Shown: positions 36,501 through 47,203 of the stretch, piece by piece
Numbering within the stretch: position 1 is the stretch's first letter
How the letters are laid out: each line of letters starts with the position of its first letter
Assembly: GCF_910596095.1 (NCBI RefSeq)
Contig: NC_056550.1
Location: 15,718,501 to 15,782,500, forward strand
Length of the DNA: 64,000 nt
Source: Thunnus maccoyii
Lineage: Eukaryota > Chordata > Actinopteri > Scombriformes > Scombridae
Reading direction: 5' to 3'
The notes under the pieces: generated by a model
Databases searched by the model: none
Told to the model about the DNA's origin: nothing
What the model saw: the letters and a program-made list of their open reading frames with translations, nothing else
Program-made: the position numbers and the translations under genes

Positions 36501-39500
36501 CACCTGCACAATCACCCAGTCTGTCAGGTCACGTTCAGATGTAGAGACACTCCTGTACATCCACACACATGCAGAGCAAACCTTTGTTTTTGTAATGGTT
36601 TAGTTTAAGTGATGTGATCAGCCATGATGAGCTCACTTCTAATAAAAATTACATTTGTGTTATCACAACCTTGGAAGAGGGAGAGTCAATGTAGACACTG
36701 AAAGGCACATTTATTTACCCTAAAAAAAACTTTTTTTTTGTAACCTTAGCAAAGGTAAGTCTCACCTAGTGACTGATGTGTTTAGTTAAAAAATGGATTT
36801 TTTTTAGTGATCTTATCTATAAAGAAAGGACCAGTCATTTCGTCCCTTTGACAGGATGCAGCTTGTTTGGCATCTGCCCTTCTGTAGCTACACATTTGAT
36901 TAGCCTGGGCTGGCAAGTAAAATAGGCTGTGATGGGTGCATTATGTTTCTCAGCACGTTAGGTAAGTGTGTAAGGGCTTGGAACATTATGATGGCTATTT
37001 CCATGCTCAATTATGTCTCACAAGATACCATTTGTTACACAGATTTGGTGCAAAATGTAACCATTTAACCATTGACCACTCAAGAAATGATACAAAAACG
37101 GTCAAAAATCCCTCCAAAATATCACATTAAGACAACAAGAATTTGAAGAACACCATAAAAAAAATCATGCTTTGATTTGGTGTCAAAACTTTTGACGTTT
37201 TGAGATTTCTGTAAAAATTGCATTTTTCAGCGATTGGATAGTGAGCACTTCTGTTCTGGAAATTGCTCAGAAACCCCCTTATTGTCAATATACCTATGAA
37301 AGCCATACATCCTCTGAATGCTCTAGGTCTCTAGTTTGTGGGCATAAAGTTTCATGAGGCTGTGATTATTTTAGAGGTTACAATAAGTCATTTTTATACA
37401 GTGAGGTCAAGTTTCAAAAAATGGTCTCACTACAATGAAATGGCTGCTATGGGGACTTACATCATCACACATGAATTCAATTGGGCTCATTGAATCCAAA
37501 AGAGTCTCAGTTTTCCAGTCATACCCATTTATGCAATTCCAAGACTGTTTAGGGACGCCAGTATGCAGAAATATTCACATACTCACATTTTTAGAATAGG
37601 TGGAAATGACATTTATACTGCATGTAAAAAAAACTGCATGGGATTAGCATAAAGTGGGCATGTCTGTAAAGGGGAGACTCATGGGTACCCATAGAATCCA
37701 TTTTCATTCAGATATCGTGAGGTGAGAGGTCAAGGGACCCCTTTGAAAATGGCAATGCCAGTTTTTCCCTTGCCAAAATTTAGCCTAACTTTGGAGCGTT
37801 ATTTAGCCCCCTTCCCGACAAGCTAGCATGACATGGTCGGTACCATTGGATGGCTTCAGTTGTCTAGTTTCATATAGTATATTCAGTCTAGCTTTAAAAC
37901 TGAGCCTTCTACAGCCTCTGAAAGACAGTAATCTCGGCCAAGGGCGCAGACGCCCTCACAGGTCTCTGAGGGTTAATTAGTTTTTCTTTAGATTGGTATT
38001 AGACCAAACACACCCCTGCTCTCCACAGGGGTTACTGACTTGTACTGTAATTCTGTTGAAAATTATAGGTCCATTAGCTACATTCTGAGGGTGTATACCT
38101 GCTTGGGTACTGAAGGCTGTCATTGTAAAACCCCTGCAGGTCATAAAATGGCTCTATTCACAGTACCGCTAGTTTCCCCCGCAATATCCAGACCATACAA
38201 TAGCAGATTTCTATTGTTGCCAAGCAAAGTTTCTGTATACCTTCTTGGTATTACAACTGATTTCTTTCCATATGTGGTTTATTTCAATCACAGCAAGAAA
38301 AAGAGGGATATGGTGAGCTCGGAGTATTAATCAAAACAACTGAACTGAAGTGTTCTGATTAATAAAATGTGTTATGAGCATGATTTAACAAATATGATTC
38401 ACTACAGCTGTTTGGTTGACAGCAGTGTTTGGTGACATGGCAAAAATCTGTTGCTTTTGCATTTTAAGTGACAATCTCATGAGTCTGCTTTCAGCTGTTT
38501 GACATCAGTGACTATGCGTGTCCTAGTTCCAGTATGACATCAGCACTGTTTAAAAACCTCTGGCATCTGCTTTGGATACAACATGACAAAAGATAAAATT
38601 ACCAACAGACTTGTTAGAAAAATATTCATTAACATATTTGTTTCATTTATTCCAACTATTGATTTCCCGCACAGCATCCTTTCATTTTTGGATGGGACAA
38701 ATACACGCCATAGAAAATGCCACTGAAAACGTTACAGTCTACTGAATTTTCTGCTTTATCATACTTTGACTCACACATGCCTGCTACTTCACTGTGCTGT
38801 CCTCCATGAGATGTAAGAATATGGAGACTTGTGAGATAACAAGAATTGATTGATAATGTGTCTGGCTGTTTACAGCATGCTCATATGGCCACATTGATTA
38901 GATATAAAAAATTTTTATAATGTCTGATGACTAAGAAAATGGATGGCCATTAAGATTTCAAAGCACACATGAAGCCCAGAGAGCTGCAGAGTCATAAAAG
39001 ACAGCAGGAGGCATTTGGATAGTAGGGGTGTTTGTGTATGTGTGTGTAATCATCGGTGAATCACCAGCTGAGTCATAGAAACGTGCCTCAGGATGAGTCA
39101 CTTTGATAAGTGAGCATCACATCAACAAACTGTAACTCTTAAATGGGCAAGTGACGGGATTTGTCCCCAAGAGTTGATTTTAGAGATGCAGTCAACAAAG
39201 TGGATCAAAGTCAGTAATTTATCTTAACTCGGTTTTTCTCCCCTCTCTTTGTCTCTCCCCAGTTTCAGTCAAGATGTTCCCAAAGATTACAGGCACGTGT
39301 CTCTTACTGGTGTTAAGCAACGGTTTGAGGATGAGGCCTACCAGCACATCAGCAAAGAGAAGGTACTTGCAATTTTTTATTGAAGGTATAGGAAAAGTCA
39401 TCTCTGCCCACAAGTTGAGACTTTACTTGTGGTGGTGCAGCATGTGACGGGCGGGTTCAATAATAAGGTAGCCACAGGTCATAAATAACGAAGTTAGAGT

Positions 39501-41878
39501 TCTTTGTAGAAAAATACAACTCAGTTGAACTCAGCTCCTCGACCTGGGTTTCCACCAGAGGGACCAGGGTCTTAATTAAGGTCTAGGGAGATTCTTCTAC
39601 CCCCCAAAAAGTCCCTGCTGGGGGGAGGTTCCTGTTTTTTTTTTCCCAAAAGTACAGGATTTTTGGGGGGCAGGGTTTGCATAGATGGCCCTCACTGATT
39701 GGTCAAACACAAACAGCATGGCAGCTTCAACTTGTATACTGCTTGATTCACAAAAAAGAAGTACTCTAGGAAAGGATTCCCACAGATCCTTGAAGTCTTA
39801 AATTAGACTTTCAGAATTTAAGGTAGTTTTTTTGACTGTTTCCCCGGCAGTTACATTCTAAAGTGAAAAATAAATAACCATCAAACACTCAATAGATTAT
39901 TTACTATGGAAACAGTTTCCTTTTCCTCATCTGCATGTCTCCTTTTCATTCATTCATTATATCCAACATTACATCCAGTAAATACAAAGACAACAGGACA
40001 AATCTGTGTTGTTTTACATTTGGAAATGATACTATTTATTTAACTTCTTAAAAAACAAAAACATCGGTTTTCTGAATCTGTCACTAATATTATTTCTTGG
40101 CATCCACAAGGTAATGGATTTTAAAGAGCTGTGTCAGATCTTGGAGATTCCTGAAGTGGAGCCTCAGATGGAGCCTCCCAGTCCTACCAGCCAACCAGCA
40201 GACATCCACACCTTCCTCGCCTCCCCATCCAGCACCAACAAGAGGTAAGACTGTCACCAATACACAATTTCCTCAACACACAACGCATTAGAGCTGCATG
40301 ATACTAACAAACAAACAAGCTGTGGCAATATGGACAAAAAAATGTAACACTACTTTGGTCCTGAGATGTCACATTATTGATAATGATCAATGTGATTTTT
40401 CATTTGTTAATAAGACTTCTCTTAGTGCTGTCATGCAATATTTATTCTAAGGTAGTAATGATTGCTAAGCAGGTAGAGGCGTTCACCGCTCCTTGCGCTC
40501 AATATCAACAGTCAAATGACTGGACTGTAATTTAGCCTTAAAGACCAGGAAAAGGCACCAGTTCCCTTATATCACAATATCAACATAAACAAAATCCCAG
40601 AGAAAAGAAAGTCTCATATGACTACATCTTTAATATATTCATATACTTAAGTTCCCAGCTTTACAACACATTTATATTGCACAGAAATTATTTGAAATCT
40701 TTGAAAATCAGGCAAGAAATCTGGTTATTAGCAGCAACACACTGACAGCAAAATAACCAATGCCCCACCTCTCTTGCTCATTTACCAGTTCGTGTCCTTG
40801 CAAAGTCTCCTGTGCTTTGTGACAGACTTGTGAATTGTCTCATCCAGAAGGTGTTAGTCTGCGCCATCTGTGAGATGCCTCAATGACTCACTCTAACCCA
40901 CTACTTGTACAATCCCTCCCCCTCCCCCTAGGAGACGTGATGACAACATGCAGGCCCACAGAGGCAGCTTTGTGGCCACTCCCACGGCGGAGCTGTCCAA
41001 TCAGGAGGAGACACTGCTGGGCGACATCCTGGACTGGAGTCTGGACACTTCCTGTTCTGGCTATGAGGGGGACCAAGAGGAGAGTGAGGGGGAGAAAGAT
41101 GGCGATTGTGAGTATGAGGAACAGAAGGGGAATGGGCTGGGCACATTTAATCCAATTACTAGCAGAGCCCCAAATGTTTAGTCTAAAGCACATATATTAT
41201 CCAGTCCATACAGCATGAGTGAGTCTTCCAGTTGGACATTATATGACACAGCGGTTGCAACGTCCACATAACTTGCACATACTTACACATACTGTCTCAT
41301 AATTTGATTCATATGCTGCTGTTATGAACAGATGTGGATGGATGATAGTGGCTGTGCAGAGTGTTATAGGTTCAGTAGTTTGTGTAGATTTTCCAAAATG
41401 ATTCACTGTTATAAACTCTTCTCTTTCAATAGCTTCAATGATATCCATCAAACTGCACCCACTCACTGATGAAGACAAAAGACTAGAGCACTGCAGAGCC
41501 CTCTCCAGCGATGAAGACAGCTTCTGTGAAGTGGAACGAGAGGCGAACAAGGATTGCCAAGACCAGGAACCTCTTTTCTTCTCTGCAGACCTTCACAGTT
41601 CAGGATACTCCTCCGTCCAGAGTGTTAGCCCTTCATCTACATGCTCCTCCTCCCTTGTGCCTTGCACACTCAAGACATTTACTTCCTTGGGCGCAGCCTC
41701 TGCCAGTTCCCAGCCAGGATTCCGCCTTTTGGTGCCCATGCAGAGGCCTCGGGGTACCTCCAGCAAACAAGTGAAGAGGAAGAACTCAGCGGCTCACAGT
41801 GGAGGTGAGGTGGAAAGGGAAGAGGAGGAAGGGGAAGTAGACGAGAATTCTGCCGGTGCGGGGTTTCTGAGCCTTTAG
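30554..41878 (+). CDS. ccnf: cyclin F (F-box protein), complete
   Basis: Cyclin F is the substrate receptor of an SCF ubiquitin ligase that controls CP110, RRM2 and other centrosome and cell-cycle proteins; it oscillates and peaks in G2. Coding exons: 30554-30566, 31382-31536, 31701-31807, 31912-31979, 32211-32407, 32793-32846, 33247-33351, 33591-33668, 34407-34561, 35453-35617, 35739-35862, 35993-36173, 36348-36435, 39263-39362, 40111-40244, 40932-41107 and 41433-41878. Phases agree throughout, giving 781 residues (human 786). Landmarks: a VVHCRC start, basic KRVRKR (20-25), F-box at about 29-77 (SLPEEVLLCVLQCLSAEDLL), a Sel1-like ERAAEKGNFEAAVKLGIAYL, and the hydrophobic-patch motif MRYILVDWL opening the cyclin box at 310. 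An acidic PEST stretch (TPTAELSNQEETLLGDILDW from about 590, then GYEGDQEESEGEKDGD) follows. The human C-terminal residues are replaced by an acidic tail ending FLSL. The first coding exon holds only 13 bases. Confidence 0.97.
34752..35138. mobile_element. possible MITE in ccnf intron 9
   Basis: The left end TAAGGCTGGGCGTTATAGC and the right end, read in reverse as TAGGCCTGGGCAATAAAACG, share an inverted terminal match of about 11 bases, with TATCGCTATCGTTTTATTG near the right end. This resembles the GGGCTGGGCGATA family common in fish. Old copy; borders approximate. Confidence 0.45.
37060..37975. repeat. interspersed fish repeat in ccnf intron 13
   Basis: Contains 'GGGCATGTCTGTAAAGGGGA', 'GACTCATGGGTACCCATAGA', 'GAGGTCAAGGGACCCCTTTG' and 'GACATGGTCGGTACCATTGG', a block I recognise as a very abundant percomorph repeat. 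It explains much of the 2.8-kb intron between coding exons 13 and 14. Class unknown; borders approximate. Confidence 0.6.
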
Positions 41879-42291
41879 ACCGTGGTTGTTCAACTGGCCT
41901 CAAGCTGTTTACAGACCACCTGCTCAGTTATTATCCTCCAGCACTTTTCTTTTGTTCTTGATGCTGTTCCTCACTCCTGTCAGTGTGCACTGGTCCGTCA
42001 GTTGCCAGAAGATCGAGACTTTGAAGGTAAAGACAAGTAAGGGAAAATAAATAAATATTAATTACCTAGAGACTTGCCTTTCTATTACATTGCATTTCAT
42101 TTCCGTGTTTACAGGCATGGAGCAAAATACCTCCCATAGACCGAAACAGTACACCCTTTGACTCGCAGTTAGCTCTGAAACCACTGGAACATGACTTGAC
42201 TTTCCTCAGGACCCTGGTACAATAGTTGCCATTTTTGTTGTTTTACAGCCTTCTACAACAACCTATCTCAGATCACGTTGGATAGTTGTTA

Positions 42292-42297
42292 AATAAA
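42292..42297 (+). terminator. ccnf: ccnf polyadenylation signal (proximal)
   Basis: AATAAA lies 414 bases past the ccnf stop, followed by a TG-rich GTTCATTGTGG. A second AATAAA at 43693-43698, also followed by a TG/T-rich patch, could give a 1.8-kb 3' UTR that would include the MITE at 42690-43040. Confidence 0.6.
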
Positions 42298-42689
42298 TGA
42301 AACCTCATGGACTTGTTCATTGTGGAAAACATTAAACATAACTGTCATGTTATTGTGGTTCTGTTGGTTATCATAGTTTCTAATATGCACTGTCAGTACA
42401 AGAATCTATCTTGTATTTGGTGAATGTCATCAATAGATGACAACTGTCATCTAGCTGATGAAAATGTCTGCATCTGAAGCCTAAATATGATTGTATGAAT
42501 TCTTGTTCAATTTTGTCCTTAGTTCAAGTTCTGTGTGAGTTTGCCAAAGGTACTGTGGTGATGTCATTTTTCAGGGGCATCTACTTAAATAGAAACAGCT
42601 GTGAAATGAGTCTTTTGGTAGTCAGCATCTTTGAGTCTTGTACATATACACCAGTTGTGCTATTGATAAATATTTTGATCAATGTTACT

Positions 42690-43040
42690 TAATGGACCAG
42701 TATGTAGAATTTAGTGGCATCTAGTGGTGAAGTTGTACCCCTCCCAAGTATGTAGGAGAACCTATAGTTGCTGTGAAAAATGCGAAAGACCCTCTCTAGA
42801 GCCAGTGTTTGGTTTGTCCATTCTGGGCTACTGTAGAAACATGGCGGTGCAACATGTCGGCCTCTGTGGAAGGGGACCCACTCCCTATGTAGATACACAG
42901 GGCTCATTTTAAGGTAACAAAAACACAGCAATTATTTTCATGGGATTATACACTAATTTAAACATACTTATGTCTATTATATTAATTTCTGCCAAGTGCA
43001 CTCCACTAGATGTCACTAAATTCTACACACTGCACCTTTA
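42690..43040. mobile_element. MITE in the ccnf 3' flank or long 3' UTR
   Basis: The left end reads TAATGGACCAGTATGTAGAA and the right end, reversed, TAAAGGTGCAGTGTGTAGAA. Both continue TTTAGTG-CATCTAGTGG, giving inverted arms of about 37 bases. Inside are CTCTAGAGCCAGTGTTTGGT and CATGGCGGTGCAACATGTCG, diagnostic of a MITE family found in most percomorph fish. No coding capacity. Confidence 0.85.
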
Positions 43041-43739
43041 AAAGACCATCAGGAACACCAGATAGGTGTTAACTGTTGAGATATTGACACACTTTGTTCA
43101 ACAAGGTGTGCTGATAATGGAGCCAAACAATAATCACCAGCTGGATGAGTACCATGCAAACTTCATGAAACTCTAACATGCTGACAAGTTGTACTTTGCC
43201 CATTTTTCCTCCCATCTGAATTAGGTCTAGCACTTTTATCATCACAGAAGGAGCGCAAGTCAATGAAATGTTACCATTTCTGTGCTTGAACAATCAATAC
43301 TAAAGTATTTTTTTCATAGATTTGCTTTGCCTCCTTAGAGAGAAATGGAAGTTCAGACACTAAAGGAAAACTATTACATGATGGGGTTTTGTAAGTACTG
43401 TACGCCGTATTCAGGACACTGAGTACACAATGTCTACATGATTGTCTCTTGACTATAAACACATTTTAAACTGTTACTCCAGACTGGTTATCTCCTGTGT
43501 TTTATAAATGTACATAGTACTATATGTATAAATGGAGGACAAAGAACATGCCACTACTTGAAATTGTTTTTTGTTGAAATTGCTTCATTCCAAAAAAGGC
43601 AAAGTTTTCTTTGTGAAACATCTGTTTTTCTACAGTACAGTGTTTTTTCAATAGACCTGTGATGTGAATATGTAATTTTGTATTGATTTTAAAATAAAAC
43701 AAGCCATCATGCAAGCCAGTGTCACTTTTGTGCCTTTTT

Positions 43740-45560
43740 CCACCACACAGACCCACAGTTTAATTTGTAATAAATATACTCAGAATTAGTGTTCCCAGAT
43801 TTAGCTAAACTGAGGTTGGTAATAAAGTATAGACGTATGATGGTGTGCTAAATTGTTCTATTCCCTGTCTTTTGTTTGAAAGTTTTGTGTAGGTTTTTGG
43901 TTTTTAAAGTTAAATTTGAGATCTCATGAAACTGGGTGGCATTATTAAGCAGAGCCGTGACCAGGATTTTAGAAATGATTTGGTAATGAGTCGAAAGCCC
44001 CCAATGTACACCTGCACAAAAAAGATTATGTAATGTCTAAAAATTATTAAAATGGAGCAGCTCTGTCAAGGAAATTCCTCAGAAAATCAACAAATACTAA
44101 AAGTCTCACAACTGTCTCTATTTTCTGTATAATTCATACAAGATTACCCACAGAGGTGGGGAGTTTACCAGGCAGCGAAAGGTTTAATCTAAAGACTACT
44201 GAGTTACATTACGGGAATTTTAGGATGCAGTGTGTTTGGACTTCGAAGTGTAATAGGGACTAAAGAAAGGATATCTTTCCTCTGCTGCACTGATTTTGAC
44301 CAGTCATTCACAAATCTGTTTCTTGGAATTCCCCCAGGTTTATAAAAGTGAAATATTAAATCACAGGAGTACCAGTTTAATGTGAAACATAAGCAATGTA
44401 AAAAAAAGCTTTAAATTTAACCCATAAGAACCCATGGTGACACAGGGGTCACCAACCCTTTCAATGTTCTGGAAAATTCCTTATACACCTTGATTTTAAC
44501 TCATGAAGTCCCTAAGTGACATCTACTGAACATCCTGGTGCAGTCATGTGACAATGTGTGAATCCATGACATCACTTCCAAAATGGCAGTGTACCTGGTC
44601 AGCAAATGTGATAGAACTAGCTAATTTTAAAAAGCTTGTTTTTTGTTACTAAACATAGGTTTCAACCCATTTAACAATTCTGATGCATTAATAAGATGTC
44701 CGGTAGATAAGATGTTCCCTTGAACAAATTGATATAAAACAAGTTAGGGAAATATCGTTATGACATATATGTTACATTACAGATCTTTGACACTGAAGGT
44801 AGAAATTTAAAAAAAGTCAGAAATGTGTTCCTTGTAGTCCATTTGGTCTGTTTTATATTCTCCATAATTTTCCTTTAAGGAGAAATGGGTCCGGGCTCTT
44901 ATGGGTTAAGCCAGAATCCACAGTGTGTCCACACAGTCATTTTGTGCAATAATGCATTTAAAGGTTTATCGGAAACTTATTTCAGGTTTCAGCAGACTGA
45001 GTTAGTCATATCAAGTGGATATCTGCCACATTTACAGTCTTTTTAGTATCAAATTCCCTCTTTGTGTTTCCTCGGACAGTGTTTCCCTGTTGAGCTGCAA
45101 TGGAAAAATAATAACAAAAAGAGGGACTTTGGCACTAAAACAACTGAAAGATATCTACTTGATTTGGCTAATTTGGACGACTGAAGCTTCATATTGGCTT
45201 CAGATAAACATTTTTGTGCAGAAGGAGTCTTGTGGATTTTGGCCCCCATCACTTACATTGTAAGTGCATTATGAAGGGATCTTAAAGTAATCAGTGTGAA
45301 TAGGAGGAATGATTATGGCAAGAAAAAACTATTTCAATGTTCATTTGGGCATCTGACTAATGTTTTAAGAAAGACTTGAAAATTTGTGAACCTGTTCTTT
45401 AAGCTCAAGAGTTCATCAATGTGTCTTCTTTCAGCAACTATCTACAGTGCAGTGATGGGACAATACTGCTACCAGAAATAGAAATCGTAATAACAAATGA
45501 ATGAGTCACAACACAAAAGAATAATTCTACATTTATTGTTAATTTTTAGGCAGCTGCAGG
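43740..45560. other. gene-free region between ccnf and abca3
   Basis: Apart from the TTAA-flanked MITE listed separately, I see no exon, RNA gene or strong regulatory motif until the E-boxes near 45593. Confidence 0.6.
44421..44905. mobile_element. TTAA-flanked MITE, piggyBac-like
   Basis: The element starts CCCATAAGAACCCATGG and ends (reversed) CCCATAAGAGCCCGGACCCAT, an inverted repeat of about 13 bases. It is directly flanked on both sides by TTAA (44417-44420 and 44906-44909). TTAA is the target duplication of piggyBac transposons. At 485 bp it encodes no transposase. Confidence 0.75.
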
Positions 45561-45592
45561 ACAATTGTGGCCATAAAGCCCAGCTGTGTAGA

Positions 45593-45626
45593 TCACGTGA
45601 CACTCTGCTCCAGTGAAGTCACGTGA
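45593..45626 (+). promoter_or_regulatory. abca3: paired TCACGTGA E-boxes upstream of abca3
   Basis: Two identical 8-bp palindromes, TCACGTGA, lie at 45593-45600 and 45619-45626, 26 bases apart. In context they read ATCACGTGAC and GTCACGTGAG, each one base away from the CLEAR consensus GTCACGTGAC bound by TFEB/TFE3/MITF on lysosomal genes. They sit just before the predicted first exon of abca3, whose product works in lysosome-related organelles. Binding is inferred. Confidence 0.55.
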
Positions 45627-45629
45627 GGT

Positions 45630-45921
45630 GTTTTGTTGACGGTTGTCCCTGCATTTTGCACGATGAATTCACTGGTTTATCCGGCGGCTGGTGCAATGTC
45701 ATCGCCACGCTAGCAGGCAGCAAACTGGAGGGTAAAAACCTTGACTGGGCTGCAGACGGCCTGAGCTTCGCTAATGCTAGCCGGACCTGCATAGTGTGTC
45801 TGTGAAGGAAGAAGCCCCGCAGTGATGGTTTTGTTATCGGATTAATACAAAAAAAGGAGGAATTGTTTTTACCCCGAGGAGGAGGGACCACAGCTCGTGA
45901 AGTTCATGCTGCTTTTTTAAG
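45630..45921 (+). other. abca3: possible non-coding first exon of abca3
   Basis: This G+C-richer segment ends in a plausible donor (TTTAAG|GTAATTTG). The next acceptor in front of the start codon is at 47158. It holds an upstream ATG at 45663 with a short frame of 16 codons. No transcription start motif is evident, so the left end is arbitrary. Inference from position and splice signals. Confidence 0.4.
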
Positions 45922-46787
45922 GTAATTTGACATTTTTTGTGCGATAAAACACGGCTGAGTGAATTCAGTTTAGATGTCTAGTGATTCAGAGAGTGTTAAA
46001 TGAAGTCATGTCGGTGAGTCAGCACATAATATATGAGATATACCTCGCTTTGTCCCTCAGCTCCATCATTAGCATTCATCAGAATCCTTAGGGATTGACG
46101 AGCAGGTCGATTGTCCAATCAGGAAGGCCAGAAGATTTTGCTGGACCAATCACAGAGGAGAAAGGTTAATAGGGGAAAAGGTTCACGTCGTTAATGGCTT
46201 ACTTTATGTTTATTGTTTGCTAGAACATATTAATAGAGAAACGGTCGCTGTAAATGGGTAGCACATGATTTTGTGAATTCATTTACACGGATAATGCAGT
46301 AAACTACCCCTGATATATCATGAAAGGGATGTATCCTTTCTGAGATGAATGGCAATAGTGTGAAATTCAAATAGTCTCAGCATGACTAGTTTTTATCAGA
46401 TTTATTTACGCGTGTGGTATGCTGTGAAATGGGACTCCATTAAGGCAAAAAAGTGCTATGATTCTCTCATGAGGCAAACCTGGTCCCTGCAACTTTAACA
46501 GTTCATCTTTATTGATCGCCTTGTGTTGACTGTATATGTGAGTATCTGCAAATGTGACAATGTTGGCAAAAGTTCACATTTTGTTGTTTATAAGCTTTCA
46601 TTGCCTTGAAAGAGGTCAAAGACATTGACCATCCTATAGTAATTTTAACAAAGGAGAAAAAAAAGAGTCTCAGTTAGCTTGTCCAACTGGTTAGGCATGT
46701 GAATGTCAACTGCCTGTTTTTTTTTTTTTTTATATATGTATATTTTGCTCATTTGCCTGTGGTTTTCTGTTCAGGCAAATGTCATCT

Positions 46788-46847
46788 GTCATCAGTCCTG
46801 GAAATGAGTTCAGTTTTCTAACTGAACTCATTTCCAAGACTGATGAC
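46788..46847. repeat. 28-bp stem hairpin with a 4-base loop
   Basis: The arm 46788-46815 (GTCATCAGTCCTGGAAATGA...) is the reverse complement of 46820-46847 with a single mismatch; the loop is TTCT. It lies in the intron before the first coding exon of abca3. Folded RNA would be a near-perfect 28-bp stem. Confidence 0.95.
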
Positions 46848-47203
46848 TCCTCTTTACTGTCACATGTTAGTACCTGCTTCGCTGTGTTAGGATTCCCAGG
46901 GTGAAAATAATTTCCCCACTTTTAAATAACTTTGTGTACACATACATATGATACTGCTCATTGCTCAATTTCACTTCTCTTTTTTCTGTTTTGTCAAGTT
47001 ATTGTTGAATAGAAACTGAGATCAGAAACCATTTCAGCCACCGCTGCTGGTTGAAGCTGTTTCAAACAAACTTCCATAATAAACATTTCAGTGATGCAAT
47101 TATACATATAAACCTAACCTGATACTAAAAGATGTCTCTCTCTTTTTTTGTCCCCCAGCCACTGTAGAAGGCTGACTGGACTGTGTCCTGTGTACTGCTC
47201 AAA

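Noticed and set aside
40888-41193. Minus-strand frames opposite ccnf exon 16
   Set aside because: Antisense shadows of the acidic PEST-coding exon; no independent evidence.
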